From Siderastrea radians (taxonomy: Eukaryota > Cnidaria > Anthozoa > Scleractinia > Rhizangiidae), in the NCBI GenBank assembly GCA_964017195.1, contig OZ024897.1, forward strand, positions 11,149,451 through 11,213,450: DNA of 64,000 bases, written 5' to 3'. The position numbers and the translations under genes are program-made. The stretch's first letter is position 1, and each line of letters opens with the position of its first letter. The notes beneath the pieces were generated by a model, which made no database searches, was not told the origin of the DNA, and was given only the letters and a program-made list of their open reading frames with translations. This document shows, piece by piece, positions 36,308-48,354 of the stretch.

Positions 36308-36485
36308 TCATCTAAGATGGTGAATTGGATGCTGCATGTTTTGTGAGTTTTTTTCTTCGTTACTCAAGTCCTTCTGGATGGCGTTTCTGTTCCTGTCGAC
36401 AGCAATTTTATCGAGCAGTGGAGCCACCAGAGCTGTCCAACCAGTTTGGTGACTGAAAACATGTGAAAAAAAAAGAAAAGAAGTT

Positions 36486-36524
<39 letters not shown>

Positions 36525-38844
36525 AACAACATAAAGAAAACTGAAATCGAGAAAGGAATTGAAAACCGATTCGCCTTCAGTTACAGAGAAAATCGTTTCA
36601 TATCCCACATCGCACCTTTAATCGTGTGAAGAACTTTGATTCGATCCCTCCGGCTAGAGTACTTGTAAAAAGAACTATAAGTCACCATAATCTCGATGGT
36701 TGATTGCTTATCTCCAATCAGCAAGAGACTCCAAACTATACTTAATTAACTCATTCAGTGAGGAAACCTCAGCAACGTCAATCTTTCAGAAGAATGTTTT
36801 AGTCCATAATGCGGATCCCCTTTTAATGGCGCCTATTATTGACGGGGTTACAGTGGACCCCCCATCTATCCGGGCTTGCTGTATTAATGGGGTGGGCAGG
36901 TTTAAGGGGTTTTTACATCAGAGAATAACTGCACATTTTCTCTGCAAAAATAAATTGGCATAATAATGGAATGACCGTATCTTGAAACAGGATGGTTGGC
37001 AGCAGAGAATGGGGTGGGGGTGGGGAGAGGAGACCACTGTATCAAAAAAGGCCTGGTTACTCACCTCGCTCCACATCCCCTTCCGGTTTCAGGATCAAAA
37101 TACTCGTAGAACAGAACCAGTTGGTTCCAGTCCTCGTCCGTTGCGTATCGCTCCTCGTTTCCGTGACAGGGCCTGTAGCCGAGTTTGTTTGGGAGAAAAA
37201 CTGACACCAAACGGCGGGAAAGCTCCATGGAAACGTCTCTAAGACGCATTTGATTTCCAGAACCGGTTGGACATTCGACTTTAAAGCTGTTTCCGTAGAA
37301 GTAATCGTGGCGTTTGAGGGCTTCCACAATAAGATAGTTGACTGGAATTAAACGAAAGAAAAACTCTTAGGGTCGATTATGCGAGGTTTAAACAGCGTTT
37401 AACAAACCTGCGGTCTAAACCAATTTCAAGATGGCCAAACCTGATGTTTAAACATTGTTTATTGTAAACAGTGTCAAGAGGGCATGAAGTACAGACTAGG
37501 ACAACGCTTATCTGCTTAAAATGACCCATTAGTAACCGCGGATTTGGAGGTCAAGTCATTGTCTAAAACCGCGGTCTAAGTTAGACTTCGTTTAAATAAC
37601 AGGCCTTCAAATTTCTTTACAGGACTTAACGGGAGTATGGCCTTGACGGTTAACGTACAAAAACGTAATTTTAAGTAGTCACGATCGCGGTGACAATGGA
37701 AAGTCACAAGATATGTGCGGCCCGAAACGCGTTCGCAGGGTCGAAGGTTCAAGGCTCGGTCTCTGCATCGTTTCGTCGTGTTGCTTCCTTAGACGAGACA
37801 CTCGAGAAACTATACTCCACATTGTCTCTCTCCACCCAGCTGTATAAATGGGCATCAGCAAGGCATTAAGGATCCTAACAAAATGCTAGCGGCTGGTCAG
37901 ACAGTTTTGGACCTCTAGATTCGTAACGACTATTTAAAAAAAAATACCTTTCTATATGAATCACTTTTTTCTCTACTTACTACAAAACCAAATGGGCCCT
38001 CGCCAGTTACTGTTCCCGCCAAACATGTGTGTGTTGGACTCTCCGGGAACATAATCCACTTTGTACGTTTTCCCGTCCAAGTCCAGCTCGTAAGGATGCC
38101 TTTCGTGGTAACGTGACACTGAGCGAATGCCGTATGGTGACAGAAATTCATCTTCATCCAACATGTACGACAACAGGCTACGCAGCTGACCACGAGAAGG
38201 GATCGCCAGCAGGTATGAGTCATCGTTTGGATTCAAGTAAGCAATCTGTTGAAATAAATTAATAATGTAATAATAAATAATAAGTAATAAATAAGAATTG
38301 CAGTGTACATGTTATATCCACATAGTGGCGCTTCTGACTTCATCCACTGTTTCAGATGGGAATATTACGTACCTGTCCAGCTCGATCTTTCCTGTTCTCC
38401 ATAAACCAATTTAACTGTTTTCTGAAGCCAGGCAATTTGTCGAGATACTTCCCATCCAGCACTAAGCATGCCATTAGAGGAATCAGACCAACTAAGCTAC
38501 GCACGCGCAGAGGAAAGAAATCGTCTCCTCTGTGAAAGTGATCGTAGTAAAATCCGTCCTCCGGATCCCAGAGTCCAAACCCATCTGACATTTGATTAAT
38601 GGCGTCCGCGATACTGGTGAAATGTTCCAGGAATTTGATAGCCATGTCTTCGTAAGCTGCATCATTGAGAGCGAGCTCTAATGAGATGTTTAGCATCACA
38701 ACAGAGTACAGGGCCATCCATGCTGTGCCGTCCGCCTAGAGCAAGGAAAAACGAAAATTTTCAGATGCTACGTTGACGTTCTGAACCACTGAACGACATG
38801 GAGGTTCGTGGCGAGCTAGACATTACTAATTACTTATCATCATC

Positions 38845-38906
<62 letters not shown>

Positions 38907-38955
38907 TGTCGTCGTCAGCGTCGTCGTCGTCGTCGTCGTCGCCATCATTATCATT

Positions 38956-38992
<37 letters not shown>

Positions 38993-39727
38993 CCATTGTC
39001 ATCGTCGTCGTCGTCATCATCATCATCAGCATTGTCGTCATCATCATCATCATCATCACCAACATCATCATCATCATCACAAGTATGTTACGAGCGTGAT
39101 AAAGCAAAAAAATCTGAGTCCCCGAAGGGACTGAAACGCTTAGTTTTCCGAAAAAAAAAATCGTTCACAAAAGGTCTGATAAAATGAAAAAATTCAAAAT
39201 AAGCCGGGCCTTCTTTCCACGTAACTTTGCACAACTGAAAAAATTTGTGTTTTACCTGGCAAAGGCGGTCTCCCGGGGGAAGAGGTTTGGATCTGTCAAA
39301 ACAACCTACAATTAAGTAGAAATGATTATTGGCTTCAAAAAATTTAAGAAAGATGTCAAGGTTTCTTTGATCAGACACTCACCAATGTTATCCAGTCCAA
39401 GAAAACCTCCTCCGAAGAGGTTCTTTCCTTCAGGGTCCTTCCTGTTCACCCACCTGATAAACAAATAATAAATATAAACAAATAAATAAATAAATAAATA
39501 AATAAATAAAAACTATGGCAGCCAAATATGTAACAACATGGTGCCCTAAGGAAACAACCTTGTGGCGGCAACTTAATGTTCGTTTAGAGCCTGAGAAAAT
39601 ATTCAAATTATCTCTGCCACTGTTTCCGCTACGAAAAAAAAAAAGCGAGGAAAAAAAGCACTGCCGAGACCCGAGATTATACATAGCTTATGTGAGCTCT
39701 CTGGCTTTGAACCAGGGACCTTCAGAG

Positions 39728-39759
<32 letters not shown>

Positions 39760-42700
39760 TCGGCAACTGTTGATTTCATTGGAGGAAAATTAACAAACCA
39801 AATAAAAAAGTGAATCATGAACAATGAGACAGGGACAAGACGTCTGAAAAGTATGGATTTCCTGTCTTACAAAAGTTTAAGAAATTTGGCAAGAACAATA
39901 TCAAATGATGAAACACTTTTACTCGAAACATTTTTTAATTTAATCCTTTTTTTTTGTGGTGCGCAGAAATAACCTTTGTGGCGGAAACAAAATTTGTAGC
40001 CTGCGCGCAGACGTCTCCTATTTCCTTTGCTTCCGCGTGAAGCAAAGGAAATAGGAGAAGTCTGCGCTCAGGTTGCAAAATTTGCTGCTGACGAGCAAAA
40101 TATAGGCAGGATTTTTTTCAAAAACGTTTTGATGCGGCAAGAATTGCTGTGTGTGTGCGCGCGCAAGTCTTCTATTATTACCACGAAGACAGTTGAAAAG
40201 TCCAATTTGATTCATTAATAATTTTCTTGACAAAAACTAGAAAATCTTTTACCTTCAAAGACCAGCAGATTCACTGAAGGAAATAAATTCAGAAAACGTG
40301 ATCTAGTTGTTAATTCCTCTTACCAGGTAAAGTTCAAAAGAAGTTTCTGAAAGCATTTCGCAAGAAAGACAGTGTCCTTATTCCCAGACTTCCCGGTCAG
40401 CTCGTAAACTCGGTAACAGGCCAACGCGTGCACAGGCGGATTGACGTCACTGAGCGCAAACTCATAAGCGGGAATCTGTCCGTTTGGCGCCATGTAAGTC
40501 TCACGGAGAAACATTAATAACTGGTCTTTGGCAAACTCAGGGTCCACTTTGCAAAAGGGAAGCATGTGGAAGGCTGAGTCCCATGAGGCGTACTGGTCAC
40601 ATGGAAAGAAAATAAGAGGACAACAAGATAACTTAACTGTAACGCAAATTTCGAGTAGTGAAAACGTAAACAGTAAATGGGCTGATTCATCTGAGTTAAA
40701 TGGTTACAAATATGAATACATACGCACAATTTCTGGCAGATAGTATTAAGAGTTTTTCAAAGGAATCATGCAGTGGGGTACGACTTGATTGATTTAAAGG
40801 ATATGGCTATTATTGTCTTTGGTATGATGGCCACTTTGTCATTCATCTGTGCCAACGCAAACGCAAAGGAAAACATAAGCAATGTTTACGCATACAGAAA
40901 CGCAAACGCAAACACAAGTACTGCAAGCATTTTTTCACCAAACCCAAAAGCAACCGAATTGTTCTCTCAAAAATAGAAGACACGATTCAAGCCTCTGAAT
41001 TGACCTTCAAATGACTGTCAATTAAGAGCTGAGAAAAAGCAACCAAGCGTCTTCTTTGCACATACTAACGCAAAAACGAAGGCGAATCTAGGATTTACAC
41101 AGCCACCAGTCTGGTAAGTCTAGTGCATGAGTTTTGGTACGGGACAAAACCTCTTGAAATGCATAAATATTGCGATACATACCCATGGATACTCCCATTT
41201 GTCAGGCATGGAAATCACATCTTTATTATGCAGGTACTTCCACTCTGAGTTTCTTCCCTTTATGCGTTCAGGAGGTGGGCATGGCATGCTGGGATCACCT
41301 TTTAGCCACTCATCAATGACGTAATAATAAAACTGTTTGCTCCACAGTAATCCCGCGTAGGCCTGGCGGGAGACTATCATTTCGTCATCTGAAAGAGATT
41401 CTATCGACAGAAAAACAAAACAAAAAGTTAGATACAGAAGAACCTTGCTAACTGGAGAGTCCCAATTAGTGGACTTTTGTGGTATAGATTCACCTTTTAT
41501 TGGTGTGAACACAGCTGTAAGGTGTCTTACACTAATTGTGGTGCCATTGATGCACCGTTTTGGTGTAAAGTAGACACTTAAATGGTGTTTGGGTGGCACT
41601 GTTGTGTTTTACTTTGCATCTCTTTTGGGTTATACTCGTTTTGCAGGACTGTAGTGTTGACTCTGTCGTAAACTTACCACAATTCTATGTCGTTGTAACA
41701 CTGAGAAGTTGTTTGTTGACAAATTCAAATCAAATTCTCCAAAATTTTCAATATTCTAGTGTGAATGTACAACAAATTAGCGTCAATTCTGCACATGGCT
41801 GTACAAAAACGTCTTTTTGGTGTAACCATAACAATCGAATGTTTGCTGTGAACTTTCAGTTCTCTAAATCGAGCTAAAACCAGTTTAGCTTTAGTCAATT
41901 GCGCAAAACGTAAGAAGTTATATGTCACCTATTTTTAACATTACTTTGAAAAGGTGAAAGGGATGTTGTTATCAAAGAAGTCCCAAACACTTTTTTAATA
42001 TTAGGCTTTTCTCCGAGGGAAAAATTACAATGCATGTATACTAATATAACCGTCACATATAGCTTTGAAATTCCTTTTACCTGGTATAACAGTCTTGTAA
42101 AATTCATCAGCTTCCTCTTTTCTCAAAGAGACCGCATCATCAAAAGCCTTTTCACCAAGTGGCAAAGGCGCTCTGTCTTCACAGACTGAGAGGCGACATC
42201 GAATGATGTGCTTTCCACCAGAAGGTACCGTAAGGACATAATGCGCTGCCGCCTTGGTGCCCTCCATGAGTGGATTGACAGCCTCAGTTTCATTGTTGAT
42301 GACGTAGCGATGAAACGCGTCTTTTGTGTAGGGTGAGATGTTAGATGTTTTGAAAAGTTTCTGCGAACAGATGTAGAAAGCTTATTGTTGGTGTCATTTC
42401 ATGATTCGTGTAATAAAGCTAAAACTGCCTTATCTTGCAGTAGACATGGAGGTTAATGAAGATGAATCGTCTAAGAAGGGTGGGGGGGGGGGTGGAAAGA
42501 CAAATTTTTATGAAACAAGATGCGCTTTAGGAAAGGAATAAAAGAGAGAGACAATTGTATTTCCGCTTTCAACGCCACCAGTCTTTTTTCTGTTCGATGT
42601 ATTAGTAGACGCATAGATCTGTTATTAACTTTTAACTTCAATTTTCAATCATCTTCGTTTCCTTTAACTCAGCTAATCCGTCCACCCTCCCTCCTTCTTC

Positions 42701-45700
42701 TTAAACATTCTAAAAGTCATAAAAAGTCTTAAGAAGAATTTAGGCCCGGCTTTGACTACAAACCGATGGATGGTATTGGTTTCCCTAAAACCCTAAAAAA
42801 TGACACTAGAGCGACTGGGGAAGTTTTAAAGGACATCATGTTAATTAAACTCTACTCTACCTCGCAGTTGGTCTCATTCTCCGTAAAAATCAGATCTGGT
42901 GCCTGTCCTTGCTGATCAGAATTCACTGTAAAAATCCATTTCCCTAGAGTGTCGTGCTGGCATTCTACTTCCGTCGGCTTCGTTTGCATCAGCTTTGGCT
43001 TCCTCAAGCATCCTTCTTGCTTTACATCTCGTAAGCAGGAGCACGCCACGTGGTCACATCCCCAGCTCCAGGTGTTTCTGAACCACAGCGTTGGAAGGAC
43101 GTGAACCCGTGCTGTTTCAGGCCCGCGGTTTTCTACGGTAATTTTCACGAGTACATCATTGGGTGAGTTCTTAGAGTACTCTGCAAAAATGTCCCAGTAG
43201 CGTCCGTCATCAAACACACCTAAAAAAAAAAGGAAAATGTATAGTATAGTTTAAAATGTTTTTCATTACTGAAATTGCTTTGCTTGAAAGATGCTTTCTT
43301 CTTAAAAACGTTATGAGCTATGAGCTATTTACGGTAGTGGTTTAGCTTTGGTTGGAATATTCTATTTAATGTAGTAACCTGGGATACTTTTGCACAAGCA
43401 TCCTTTCAAGGTGAACACTTCATTACAATGTAAATTCTTCTTCTCGCTCGGGTTTTTTATTTGCTCTAATTTTCATACTTTGTAAGATACGACCGTCAGT
43501 TGCCGAGATAGCTCAGTTGGGAGAGCAACCTTTTTTTGTTTTTGAGATCGGATAACGTGGTATTCGTCAGTACCTCTTCCGTAAGTTAGTATGTGTAATC
43601 AAATGGTGACGAGTGAAATTAGGAAATAATTTCACGCGCGTTTTGTCAAAATTCTAATAATTTCCCGAGCCTTTAGGCGAGGGAAATTATTGGAATTTTG
43701 ACAAAACGCAAGTGAAATTATTTCCTAATTTCACGAGTATACCATTTGATTACCTATTAATATCATGGGTGACAAATTACGCTCACAATCGTGCGGTTTT
43801 GACTTGTTTATCGCATCGAGAACTCCAAGCACTGAAAAGTTTAAAGCATACAGTTTGGCCAAGCTCACAATTTTCTGAGAGAAATGATGAAAAAAATATT
43901 GTGGGAAGTTTATACCGCACTTCGACGATTTGAAATATTTGTAATCGACAGTAAAATACACCAGACTCTGCATTTTTACTTGAAAAGTACCAAAACAAAT
44001 CGCCCGGGAGAGGTTACCCGTGTTTTATCGGGCAATTTCATTGAATCGAGCACCACCTTGCTCAATCGAGCAAGGCTTTACAAATGCAGTTCAAAATACG
44101 CACAGCAAACTTGTTTTAACGAAAGTAAACTTAGGAAGCAAATTTGTATAAAACTGACCTCTATTCTATTTGAAGAAGTGCCCAAATCCACTGAATTACT
44201 GAATTACTTCTCTGAGGTCGCGGTCAATCACTCGATAATCAACTGCCAGCTTTCAACAATTTTCGCTGTCACACTATCACAAATAATCTCTTCTTTTTGC
44301 CTCGCAGTTGGTTTCTGAGAAGCTCAGTCAATTAAAAGTCAACATTTACAGATTACGGATTGTGTCCTCAACGAATATTTCCAGAATTTCTGTAGTTCTA
44401 ATTCTGCACAAAACATCTTCATCCGTAATGTCTTGGCACTGAGCTGTAGGCCCGTTGCCATGGCAATTTTGTAATTTCACATGTGAAATTATAAATTAAC
44501 GCTAAAATTTCGCGCCAAAATTAAGGAGTAATTTGTCACCCATGATATTATACTAGAAATTTTTTCATTCTTACCTGTATCAGCCAGTTCAAATTCTCGG
44601 TCTTCTTTTGTTCTTTGTTTATTCTCGTTGACCAGTTTCACATAAGGATATTCCTTTTGTGGGTATTTGTATAGAGCCTTCATGTAAGAATGAGTTGGAG
44701 TGGAGTCCAGGTAGTAGTAGCACTCTTTCACATCTTCACCATGGTTACCTGCAAAAACGAAAACGAGATCAGTAAGTGGTTAAAGGCATCAAAACAATCA
44801 TTCAAACAAACAAACAAACAAACAAACAAACACACACACACAAACAAACAAACTGGCGAAACAAATAAACCAGAGCCTATCATCAAATCAGAGGCAAATG
44901 CAATAAGCCACTCAGACGACCAGGAAATAAATAAGTAAATAAATAAATAAATAAATAACCAAATACATGTGATTTACGCGTCAAGGGCGGGAATTTTCGA
45001 GCTGCACGAATTTTTTTCGTTAACATTTCCCTTGCAGGAATATTTTTTCCGTACGCAAGAACTTTTTTTCTGGGCTACTCGCCTTACATCAATTTTTTTT
45101 TACAATTTTCCCTTGCATGAACTTTTTTTTTGTACTTTGCCCACTCCCTCCCCCATAACTTTTCTAATGGACCGTCCCAAACCGGTGTCAAGTGGGGAAA
45201 ACATACAACAGGTGCCAATAGCGGGGGTGAAACGCGGAAAAACTCGGTGCGTACACCACTTTGCGGTTGATTTGGTTTTGCTCCTGCTATTTCGCGATTG
45301 ATTTCGTTTTTCTCCTTCTTGGTTAGAAAGTTCTTAGCATGATTGATCAGAATGGGTAAAGAATCTTACGTGAATTGGAACTTCTCCCAATAAAAGTTAA
45401 GTTTCCACGGACGGGCTGAATGACAACAGCTAGGTCACAGTTAACAATGCAAATATTAAAAGAGACCGACCTTGGCGAGTTAGATTTTAGACGTGCTTGG
45501 CTAAAGCACGAATTCATCCTGGGAAAGAATTTTTTGTGCGAGTGCTATGGCAAAGTTCAGTCAGTGACGTCAAGATTTCGCGCCAAAACTCAAGCGAGCA
45601 GGAAGGGAACGGGAACTTACCCTCGTTTCCAGTGAGACCAAAGAGCCTCTCTTTCAGGATGGGATCTTTTTCATTCCACAAAGCCAAACCAAAACACAGC

Positions 45701-48354
45701 CGGCACTCGCGGTCCGTAATTCCTAGCAAACCGTCCTCTCCCCAACGATAAGCACGTGATCGAGCGTGGTCATGAGGGAAATAATCCCAGCTGAAAAGAG
45801 AAACAACAATAATTGTACTCGCGTTATGTTTCTAAGAATGTATGGAGCTTTAACCTTTAACTCATTTCACCTTCTTTGGTTGTCCGTGATAAAAACAAAC
45901 AAGGCGATTAGTTTCTAAAGAAACTGTGATGCTGCGTCGGTGGGGAAGTGAAATACGAAACTTTGGATTTATCAACTGAGTTGATAGGGTAAATTGGCCA
46001 CCATAAAGAGATTGAAAGCTGACGTTTCGAGCGTTAGCCCTTCGTCAGAGTGACGTAGTAAAAACAGAAATTTCCTTTAGGCGCGTTTAAACTTCCAAAA
46101 CTTAAAGTCGATCTCTGTTTGAACTTTATCGCCACCGCAGGAAGTTCACAGAGCTACCTCACAGTTGTAAGGAAATAATGTTACTTCTATAACTTAGGCA
46201 CGATGCAAAGACATCTCCGAGGCTTGTTTACATCACCAGGAGAGCTTTCAGTAAATTACAAAGCCGGCGACAAGAGGTCAAGGGTAATTTATAGAACGGG
46301 AAGTCTTCAGTGGGTATTTAGTGAAGATGCCCACCTATACGACTGTTCCATAGACGCCGCGGTGACATAAAGAGCTGTGACTTTGCAAGCAACGACAGGT
46401 CGGTGATAGCTTATTAAGGAAGCTACCCCTCTTGTCCCCTCCCTCCCCCTCCCCTCTGAACCCTTCCGGAACAAGTCTCGGTTAGGGGCTAATATAGCTT
46501 CAGGGTTGGTTGAAAACTGGATAGCACATTCCTACCAAAAAAAACATCTTGCAGCACCCCCTCCCCCTCCCCCCCAAACTAGAAGTACTTTCTAGAAAAA
46601 GAGGATAGAATCACGAGAAACATATTTCCGGTGAAAAGGTAGGAGGTTAAAGTCTTTAGAGGGAGACCATGGCTACGACTTCAACCACAGGAGATCCGGC
46701 CCGGAAAATGCAAACACACTTTATTTTTTCGAAGAAACGTCGTCAGAATAAATTCTTTTATTGCACGTTCTAGGAAATGGCTCTTGACCCCGGGTTCTTG
46801 ATAACTTGCTCTTATAAAAGTGTATCTCAGTAATAAACGAACACGGTGTTTGGGGTGATAATGAAATGTACCAAAACGATTATTTCGTTGTAGGTTTCAA
46901 AATTAACTGGATTTGGATCAACAGTGCTTAGGCGATTAGTAGGTAACAAGACTTACTCCTCAAAGTGCGCAGTCATTCTGTTAATTGTCCGCTTTAGATG
47001 ATATGGTCTTAAAACCTTTTCCTTCCTAGAGGCAAACCAAGAGTCACGGAATATGGTTCTAACTTTTGTAAGTCTGTGCATGAAATCCCGAAGCGTGACC
47101 ATTCAATTGCAAGGTACTAAGTAACACTTTCCTGTGCTGCTGTGAGGTGGTTCTAACTTTTGAGCCTCTGGATGAAATCTTGAAGTGTGACCATTCAAAT
47201 GAAAGCCACTGAGCGGTACTTTCCAGTGGTGCTGTTTATTATGCTGTACAAGGAAGTTCTAACTTTTGAGTCTGTGGATGAAATCCTAAAGTGCGACTCG
47301 TTTCAAGTGAAAGCTACTGAGCAGTACTTTTCTGTGATGCTGTTTATTACATGCTGTACAAGGCGGTTCTAACGTTTCAGCCGGTGGCTGAAATCCTAAA
47401 GGGTGACCAGTAAAACTAACTGATTACTCTCCTGTGATGCAGTTTGTTTTCAACTTTAATATTTCGTTAAAATGGAATTCGTTCCAGTGTTTATATTATA
47501 GACCCCTTGGAGTGAAGTGCATAAGTACTACATTTCCGGAATCCCAGGAGCAGGTCAAACTTGGTGAGAAAACGTCTTCGTACAAAACTTTTACAGTACA
47601 AAAACATTTGAGCTCAGTCTTGATGGCTGGGTAACACGTCTTCTTGATGATAACAAGTTTAATCATAAAGAAAAACCTGAAAAGACCTACTAAAGCGAAA
47701 TTTACCCCAGGAAAGCCATTGGAAATACAATATAAGCACTTTGAACGTTTCATGTTTTGGGCCCAACATAAGAATTTCACGAAATAATTAAAAAAAAAAA
47801 AACAAGCAAACAATATTTCTTTCGGAGTTCTTCGAAATTTTAAAAGCCAAAAAATACCAAAACTAGAATATAGAGAATTGAACAAACTCTTCTCACCAGG
47901 TTCCATTGTCAGAATAATCCTCCCGCACTGTGCCCCATTGCCTCTCGGATAAATAAGGTCCCCATTCTCTCCAGCTATTCTCAGGGTCGTTCTTGTCCGC
48001 TTCAAGCCGTCTGCACTCCTTGGGCTGCTCCTTCCACACAAGTGATGGCTGGGAATGCTTTTTCCGTCGCAATATCGACTTCATTGAAGTTGTAGAATCT
48101 TTTGTCTTACTGGAATTTGAAGTCATCTTACTGATCTGCGCATCGATGTAATTTCGAATGGATAGAAGGGATGGGGAACCGTTTTTGAACTGATCCCATA
48201 TCTTTTGTATATCTGGCCTGTTTATTTGTTGGGGGCTTCTTTTCCCTTCGCCATGTCGTCGCAATAGTTCTGCCACCGAGACTGAACGGCGACGTTTCGA
48301 AGCCGTTTTTCTTTCAGTATTTACTCTTGAGGTACCTCTGTTGACGCCTTCCAT
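36308..48354 (-). CDS. GH63 / MGH1-like glycoside hydrolase, copy B (complete, 13 coding exons)
   Basis: Coding exons on the minus strand, in order: 48354-47897, 45790-45621, 44748-44575, 43219-42861, 42360-42081, 41400-41183, 40592-40324, 39453-39383, 39305-39256, 38735-38373, 38245-37981, 37341-37065, 36452-36308. All introns are GT-AG, every phase joins, and the sum is 3099 nt (1032 residues plus stop). The family trims glucose or mannose-type residues from oligosaccharides with an (alpha/alpha)6 catalytic domain. Visible motifs: [15 protein letters not shown] (~159-173), [13 protein letters not shown] (~551-563), [11 protein letters not shown] (D664), QADGTAW (683-689), NWRGPIWF (884-891), [11 protein letters not shown] (E972) and HQTGWT (986-991). 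By analogy with GH63, D664 and E972 are the likely acid/base pair (inference). There is no signal peptide, and residues 1-140 are basic and serine-rich, so the enzyme is probably cytosolic. Resemblance is to yeast YMR196W-like proteins, whose substrate is not settled. A 3' AG precedes the ATG (48362-48363), so a 5' UTR exon may lie further upstream. Confidence 0.9.
36486..36522. repeat. (AAC)n simple repeat in intron 12 of copy B
   Basis: About 12 AAC triplets, 34 bp inside the intron from exon 13. Confidence 0.95.
38836..39079. repeat. (ATC/GTC)n compound simple repeat in intron 9 of copy B
   Basis: About 240 bp of ATC triplets alternating with GTC blocks. It fills about half of the intron between exons 9 and 10. 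Confidence 0.95.
39662..39764 (-). tRNA. second tRNA-Phe(GAA)-like unit with the same T-loop insertion
   Basis: Lies in intron 7 of copy B, on the same strand as the gene. It has the same 103-nt length and layout as the unit at 2329-2431. The acceptor stem GCCGAGA/TCTCGGC is perfect, the D-arm is intact, and the anticodon loop CTGAAGC carries GAA. The 27-nt T-loop insertion matches the other unit at about 20 of 27 positions by eye. Two T-runs follow downstream on the minus strand. The shared insertion marks a family rather than two independent broken genes. Confidence 0.6.
39988..40085. repeat. ~98-bp foldback hairpin in intron 7 of copy B
   Basis: Left arm CAAAATTTGTAGCCTGCGCGC...TCCTATTTCCTTTGCTTC and right arm GAAGCAAAGGAAATAGGA...GCGCTCAGGTTGCAAAATTT. 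The inner 19 bp of each arm pair perfectly around CGCGT. A MITE or a local inverted duplication. Confidence 0.75.
43502..43528 (+). pseudogene. remnant of the tRNA-Phe-like unit in copy B
   Basis: At the position equivalent to 2329-2431, copy B keeps the acceptor 5' strand GCCGAGA and the D-arm. It then jumps straight to the bases that follow the tRNA-like unit and the T-run. About 75 nt are missing. The unit therefore predates the duplication and was lost in B by deletion. The B remnant keeps the acceptor base that is mutated in A. Confidence 0.65.
43597..43752. repeat. foldback hairpin at the left side of the intron-3 insertion
   Basis: Arms of about 70 bp, from TAATCAAATGG through GGAAATAATTTCAC to AATAATTTCCC, are mirrored to the right around a GAGCCTTTAGGCG centre. 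It may be a separate MITE next to the TIR element, or part of one compound element. Confidence 0.7.
43884..44318 (+). CDS. 144-residue open frame inside the intron-3 element
   Basis: An open frame lying wholly between the 23-bp inverted repeats. It starts [16 protein letters not shown] and is basic in its first half. I recognise no domain. At this length it could be a fragment of an element-encoded protein or chance. It is not host coding sequence, because copy A lacks the whole insertion. Confidence 0.25.
   Translation: MMKKILWEVYTALRRFEIFVIDSKIHQTLHFYLKSTKTNRPGEVTRVLSGNFIESSTTLLNRARLYKCSSKYAQQTCFNESKLRKQICIKLTSILFEEVPKSTELLNYFSEVAVNHSIINCQLSTIFAVTLSQIISSFCLAVGF
46015..46053 (-). ncRNA. hammerhead-like core in intron 1 of copy B
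   Basis: The same core as 3886-3926. Here an additional ~37 bp (GATAGGGTAAATTGGCCACC and following bases) remains next to it, so B keeps more of the original repeat end. Confidence 0.4.
47010..47450. repeat. ~105-bp minisatellite, intron 1 of copy B
   Basis: Same unit as at 4860-5230, with about four units and one more repeat than in A. Confidence 0.75.

Larger units (their letters stand above)
43588..44552. mobile_element. DNA element inserted in intron 3 of copy B (absent from copy A)
   Basis: Copy A reads straight through here (2490-2497), so this is a clean insertion of ~965 bp. The inner part 43758-44550 is bounded by a perfect 23-bp inverted repeat that includes ATCATGGGTGACAAATTAC. 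The left 43589-43757 is an extra hairpin. TTA occurs at both outer edges and once at the empty site, a possible 3-bp target duplication. The right edge lies only ~20 bp from exon 3, so it now forms the intron's 5' end. Confidence 0.8.

Noticed and set aside
36982..37329. Several overlapping frames at exon 12
   Set aside because: Shadows of the GH63 exon 37341-37065, whose phase is fixed by its neighbours.
38798..39187. Long Ser-rich or Met-rich frames
   Set aside because: They read through the ATC/GTC simple repeat inside intron 9 of the GH63 gene.
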